Assembly (NCBI GenBank): GCA_000697055.1
Contig: JNDT01000554.1
Coordinates: 1 to 10,403, forward strand
Length of the DNA stretch: 10,403 nucleotides
DNA from: Saksenaea vasiformis B4078
Taxonomy: Eukaryota; Mucoromycota; Mucoromycetes; Mucorales; Saksenaeaceae
Direction of reading: 5' to 3'
Positions 7,549-10,403 of this stretch are shown in pieces. The stretch's first letter is position 1. Each line of letters begins with the position of its first letter. The notes beneath the pieces were generated by a model. It was not told where the DNA came from. It was given only the letters and a program-made list of their open reading frames with translations, and searched no databases. Both the position numbers and the translations under genes were made by a program.

Positions 7549-10005
7549 GGGAGATACTTGCGTTGGAATGAGGTTGATGGAATTCAGTATTAGGGTGTTT
7601 ATATATGCGTAAACAGTTGCCATGTGACTTGGCGGGTAAAATCCTTCCTTCCAATGTTTTGAGTTAATAAACACCCTTGGGAAAAGTTTTGTGTATGAGG
7701 TAAGGACCATCCCATTGATCTTCAAGTTTTCCAGTCCATGTGAATTCAAGAAAAGTCTTGTACAATTTGACGTGATCTCCAATGTGAAATGGCGGCTGCA
7801 GATGTTTGCTTTTGGAGAGGATCTTGGCTGTGATAGCTTTTTGTTGTTGTTTCTGCACAGCAGTGATTGTGTCTCGTGCTTGATCTCAAATTGATTGAAG
7901 TTGTGTAATCTCTTTGGTAACGTGCTGCATAACTTGTGCATCTAGGTTTTCATCTTCAGTCTCTGGGATCAGGTCGTCTGATGTTAAGGCATGATCTAAC
8001 AGTGTATGTGCATTTCATCCATAAACGAGATAGAATGGCGTTTTTCTTGTTGTTGCATGCCATAGCGTTTGATAAGCAAAGAGAGTTGCTGGTAAATAAA
8101 GGTGCCAATCTTTCTTTTCATTGGGAGGAAGCTTGCGTAGGATTTGGCCCAATGTGCAGTTAAATCATTCAACTAATCCATTCGTCTGGGGATGATAGGG
8201 TGTTGCTGTTTTATGCTTGATCTCGTATTGTTGACAAATCGTGGCAATAATACTGTTGATAAATGGTTGTCCATTGTCAGTGATGATTGATTGCAGGCAT
8301 CCATGTCAGCAGATGATATCCTCATAGAAAAAGTGTGCAACCTCTGATGCGTTGGCAAGTCTTAAAGCGCGTGCTTCTACCCATTTGCTGAGATAGTCTA
8401 TGGCAACAATAATATAGTGATGTCCAGCTCTTGATGTTGACATGTGTTTGATATCCATTCTGATTTCATAGAAAGGTTCATTTGTTACAGGTATTAGATT
8501 TAGTTGTTCATTCAGTTTTAGTCTATCCATTTTTTGACATCTGGGGCAGCGTTCAATAAATTCTTGTATGTCTTTTGACATGGTCTCCCAGTAATATTTT
8601 TTGGCGATTTTTGTGTATGTTGATGCATATGCAAAGTGTCCTCCTAGTGGATGTTCATGTGCCATTCAGAATGCAGCGTCAGCATCTTGTCATGTCAATA
8701 CTAGTCATGTAGTTCATCCTCAGTAATATAGTTTGTTGTTCTGGACGAAATAGTTCTTGGATTGTGTCTGCAGATAGCGTCTTTGTTGAGCAGTAACGTC
8801 AGGTGGATATTCCAATGTTGACAGATGGTAATACAACTGTTGATATTTGTTTTCATTCATTGTTGTTCAGATAGTGGTAGTCGGCACAGATAGTAGTTGT
8901 TTCCCTCTTGAATGTGTAATAATGAGTTGTTGTTCATGTGTTGTTCTTCCTTTGGATAACATGTGAGTTTAACGACTTCCCATACTGGTCAATTTTTTTT
9001 TTTTTTTTGGTTGTCAAGATTGACAATTTTCGTGTAACGTGGTCAGTGTATAGATAATATTTCAGATGCATTGTTGTCTGATCAATATCCTAGTCGTGAG
9101 AGGAAATCGGCACTTTGGTTTTTTCTTTCAGGTTGGTATTTGACTTCATAATCATATTCACTCAAAATGTTGATCCATCATGCAACTATACCAGTTGGAT
9201 TCCCAGTATTCAGCATTCCTTTCAGGGCGGAGTGATCAGTTATTACTGTAAATCGTTTTCCTAGTAGATAGGGGTGAAGTGTATTGGCAGCCCAGATAAT
9301 GGCAAGACATTCCAGTTTTGACACTCCATAATTTTTCTCACTGGCTTTTAGACCTTGGCTTGCATATAATATGGCGTATTCTCTTCCTTCTTCATCCAGT
9401 TGTGAGAGTATTGCTCCTAAACCATTGCAGGAGGCGTCTGTTACAAGTACAAAGGGTTTGTCAAAGTTCAGTCACATGAGTACTGGAGCTTCAGTCAGAG
9501 CTTTCTTAAGGGTGTCAAAGGCTTCTTGTGTCGTGTTGGTCCAAACGTGGGAATCATTTTCCTTTTTTGTCAAATCATGCAGTGGGCGTGCAGTTGCAGC
9601 AAAATTCTTAATGAAACGTCTGTAATAAGACGCTATGCCCAAAAAGCTTCATACATTGGTAACAGTCTTTGGAATGGGATAGTTGATAATTTTTTCGACT
9701 TTGTCAGGATTGGCTTGTAGTCCATCAGTGGTTACTTGAGATCCCAGAAATTTCAGCGAGTCTTTAAAAAATATACATTTTGATGGGTTCAGCTTGAGGT
9801 TGGCATTGCGGGCGCAGGTAAAGGCTTTTGCAAGATCTTTCAAATGTTCAAGTGGCGTTTTGGAGTAAACATTTAGGTCGTCTATGTATGCAACTAGGCA
9901 TTTGTTGATAAGTGGTCGGAAACAAATGTCAACAAGGCGTTGAAATGTGGCGGGTGAGTTGGTAAGACCCATTGGCATGGCCAGATGTCGTATTTGACAT
10001 ATCAT
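7532..10005 (-). pseudogene. pol: Gypsy pol polyprotein: partial reverse transcriptase, RNase H, integrase; multiple TGA stops
   Basis: Read on the minus strand. RT: MPMGLTNSPATFQRL (about 9985-9940), catalytic YIDD at 9877-9888, then the LKLNPSKC and KFLGSQVT blocks. RNase H: VTDASCNGLGA (Asp 9436-9438), SKLECLAIIWA (Glu 9310-9312), TDHSAL. Integrase: zinc-binding region with HEHPLGGH and CPRC (about 8660-8530). The DDE core has Asp 8453-8455, Asp 8276-8278 (TDNG) and Glu 8168-8170 (TNGLVE). The C-terminal GPY motif (QWDGPYLIHK) lies near 7715. RT-RNase H is one frame and integrase another; the change falls at the 16-A tract near 9000. Stops: TGA at 9649, 9472, 9178, 9082, 9043, 8867, 8720, 8714, 8705, 8690, 8666, 8306, 8165, 8015 and 7886, TAA at 8969 and 7664 (lowest plus-strand coordinate of each codon). 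Most TGA codons sit where the family has Arg. The N-terminal RT, protease and gag are absent. Confidence 0.85.
8993..9008. repeat. T16 homopolymer (A16 in the pol sense)
   Basis: Sixteen consecutive T on the plus strand lie in the linker between RNase H and integrase. The open frame of pol changes by one base at or next to this tract. That fits replication slippage, a sequencing length error, or possibly a slippery site. Confidence 0.9.
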
Positions 10006-10403
10006 TATCATTATACATATTTCATCCACTAAGTCTAAACGATCTTTATTGAGTTTCTCATACCATCGGCACTTCATCCACAGATAAACCTGATCTATTC
10101 AGACATCTAACAACAGATAGCTACAATCTGAAGATAATAGGATTCTGTCATGATCTTAAGGTACCCTCCGACATCTCCTATCTTTTGATTAGTGCGACAA
10201 GACAATTACGATGATTATGATCTTAGCATAGACACAGTGATTAGTCAGACGTCTCTGTCCCTGAACAATGGGATTTTTATTCAGACTCAGCTAGATGACA
10301 GCTCTCTGACTTGACATTAATAATCATGGATCATCATCGATCCATGATGATTATTCAGAGCTTACGCGTCCTCTGATTACTAAGATATTCAATAAGCATT
10401 TGA
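10006..10403. other. Unassigned right-end segment, no gene seen
   Basis: The minus strand stays open to 10077, but the encoded residues before LAMPMGL do not look like reverse transcriptase. From 10078 to the end I find no coding frame of note on either strand. The sequence is AT-rich and ends with a hairpin (10323-10348). It may be a separate repeat that truncated the retrotransposon, or decayed pol. Confidence 0.4.
10323..10348. repeat. 10-bp perfect hairpin with 6-nt loop
   Basis: ATCATGGATC (10323-10332), loop ATCATC, GATCCATGAT (10339-10348). The pairing extends outward (AATA at left, ATTATT at right) after a 3-nt bulge, covering about 10319-10355. It could be the core of a small foldback element. 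Confidence 0.8.

Larger units (their letters stand above)
5814..10005 (-). mobile_element. Ty3/Gypsy LTR retrotransposon, reverse orientation, 5' part missing, nested in the CACTA transposase gene
   Basis: The order along the minus strand is reverse transcriptase, RNase H, integrase, accessory ORF, LTR. RT-RNase H-integrase is the Ty3/Gypsy order (Ty1/Copia has integrase first). The left edge abuts the transposase gene at 5813/5814. Gag, protease and the N-terminal part of RT are not seen, and recognisable RT homology stops near 10005. Either a deletion or a further insertion cuts the element there, or the sequence has decayed beyond recognition. A candidate target-site flank on the left is AGTAT (5809-5813); the partner copy is not available. 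Confidence 0.8.

Noticed and set aside
7549..7941. N-terminal 131 codons of the long 354-codon minus-strand ORF
   Set aside because: This stretch overlaps the integrase C-terminus, which has the GPY motif in another frame. The independent gene more likely starts at 7548.
7532..9985. UGA reassigned to arginine in this genome
   Set aside because: In-frame CGA codons still occur in pol and in the accessory ORF, a TGA in the transposase replaces an expected Trp, and TAA stops are also present. C-to-T decay is simpler.

Overview
The window looks like repeat-rich DNA from an early-diverging filamentous fungus. Mucoromycota (Mucorales-like) is my best guess, but it is an inference. The reasons are very short GT-AG introns (43-59 nt, mostly with a CTGAC- or TTGAC-type branch site), moderate to low GC, and three unrelated eukaryotic mobile elements side by side. 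There is no bacterial-style operon and I see no tRNA or rRNA.

Layout, left to right. (1) Bases 1-1884 (+) hold most of a Fanzor1-type RNA-guided nuclease gene, a eukaryotic TnpB relative. It is cut by the left window edge, split by introns, and shifted in frame at one or two points. RuvC-I, a rearranged RuvC-II, a Cys4 zinc finger and RuvC-III are all visible. (2) Bases 1885-2278 are its 3' flank. The first part is GC-rich with short hairpins and direct repeats and is a candidate guide-RNA (omegaRNA/fRNA) region. (3) At 2279 a CACTA (EnSpm-type) DNA transposon begins with CACTACGGGAAAAA and an array of subterminal repeats. It carries two divergent genes: a minus-strand coiled-coil gene (about 2673-3516) and a plus-strand Tnp2-type transposase gene (3631-5813). 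The transposase can be spliced in silico across five introns but has several nonsense codons.

(4) At about 5814 the transposase homology stops inside the gene. A Ty3/Gypsy LTR retrotransposon lies there in reverse orientation, so it appears nested in the CACTA element. Its 3' LTR (about 5814-6733) has a TATA box, an AATAAA signal and a 16-bp tandem repeat in U3. Reading leftward along the minus strand come partial reverse transcriptase, RNase H and integrase (about 10005 down to 7532), then an intact extra ORF of 223 codons (7548-6877) in the position where env sits in other elements. (5) Bases 10006-10403 show no recognisable gene and contain a strong hairpin. The 5' half of the retrotransposon (gag, protease, N-terminal RT) is not seen.

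Three points deserve most attention. First, the Fanzor1 gene has a rearranged RuvC-II site and a structured 3' flank. Second, the retrotransposon pol frame is broken almost only by TGA at expected arginine positions (15 TGA, 2 TAA, no TAG, one apparent frame change). Third, the accessory ORF after integrase is open and undamaged while pol is not.
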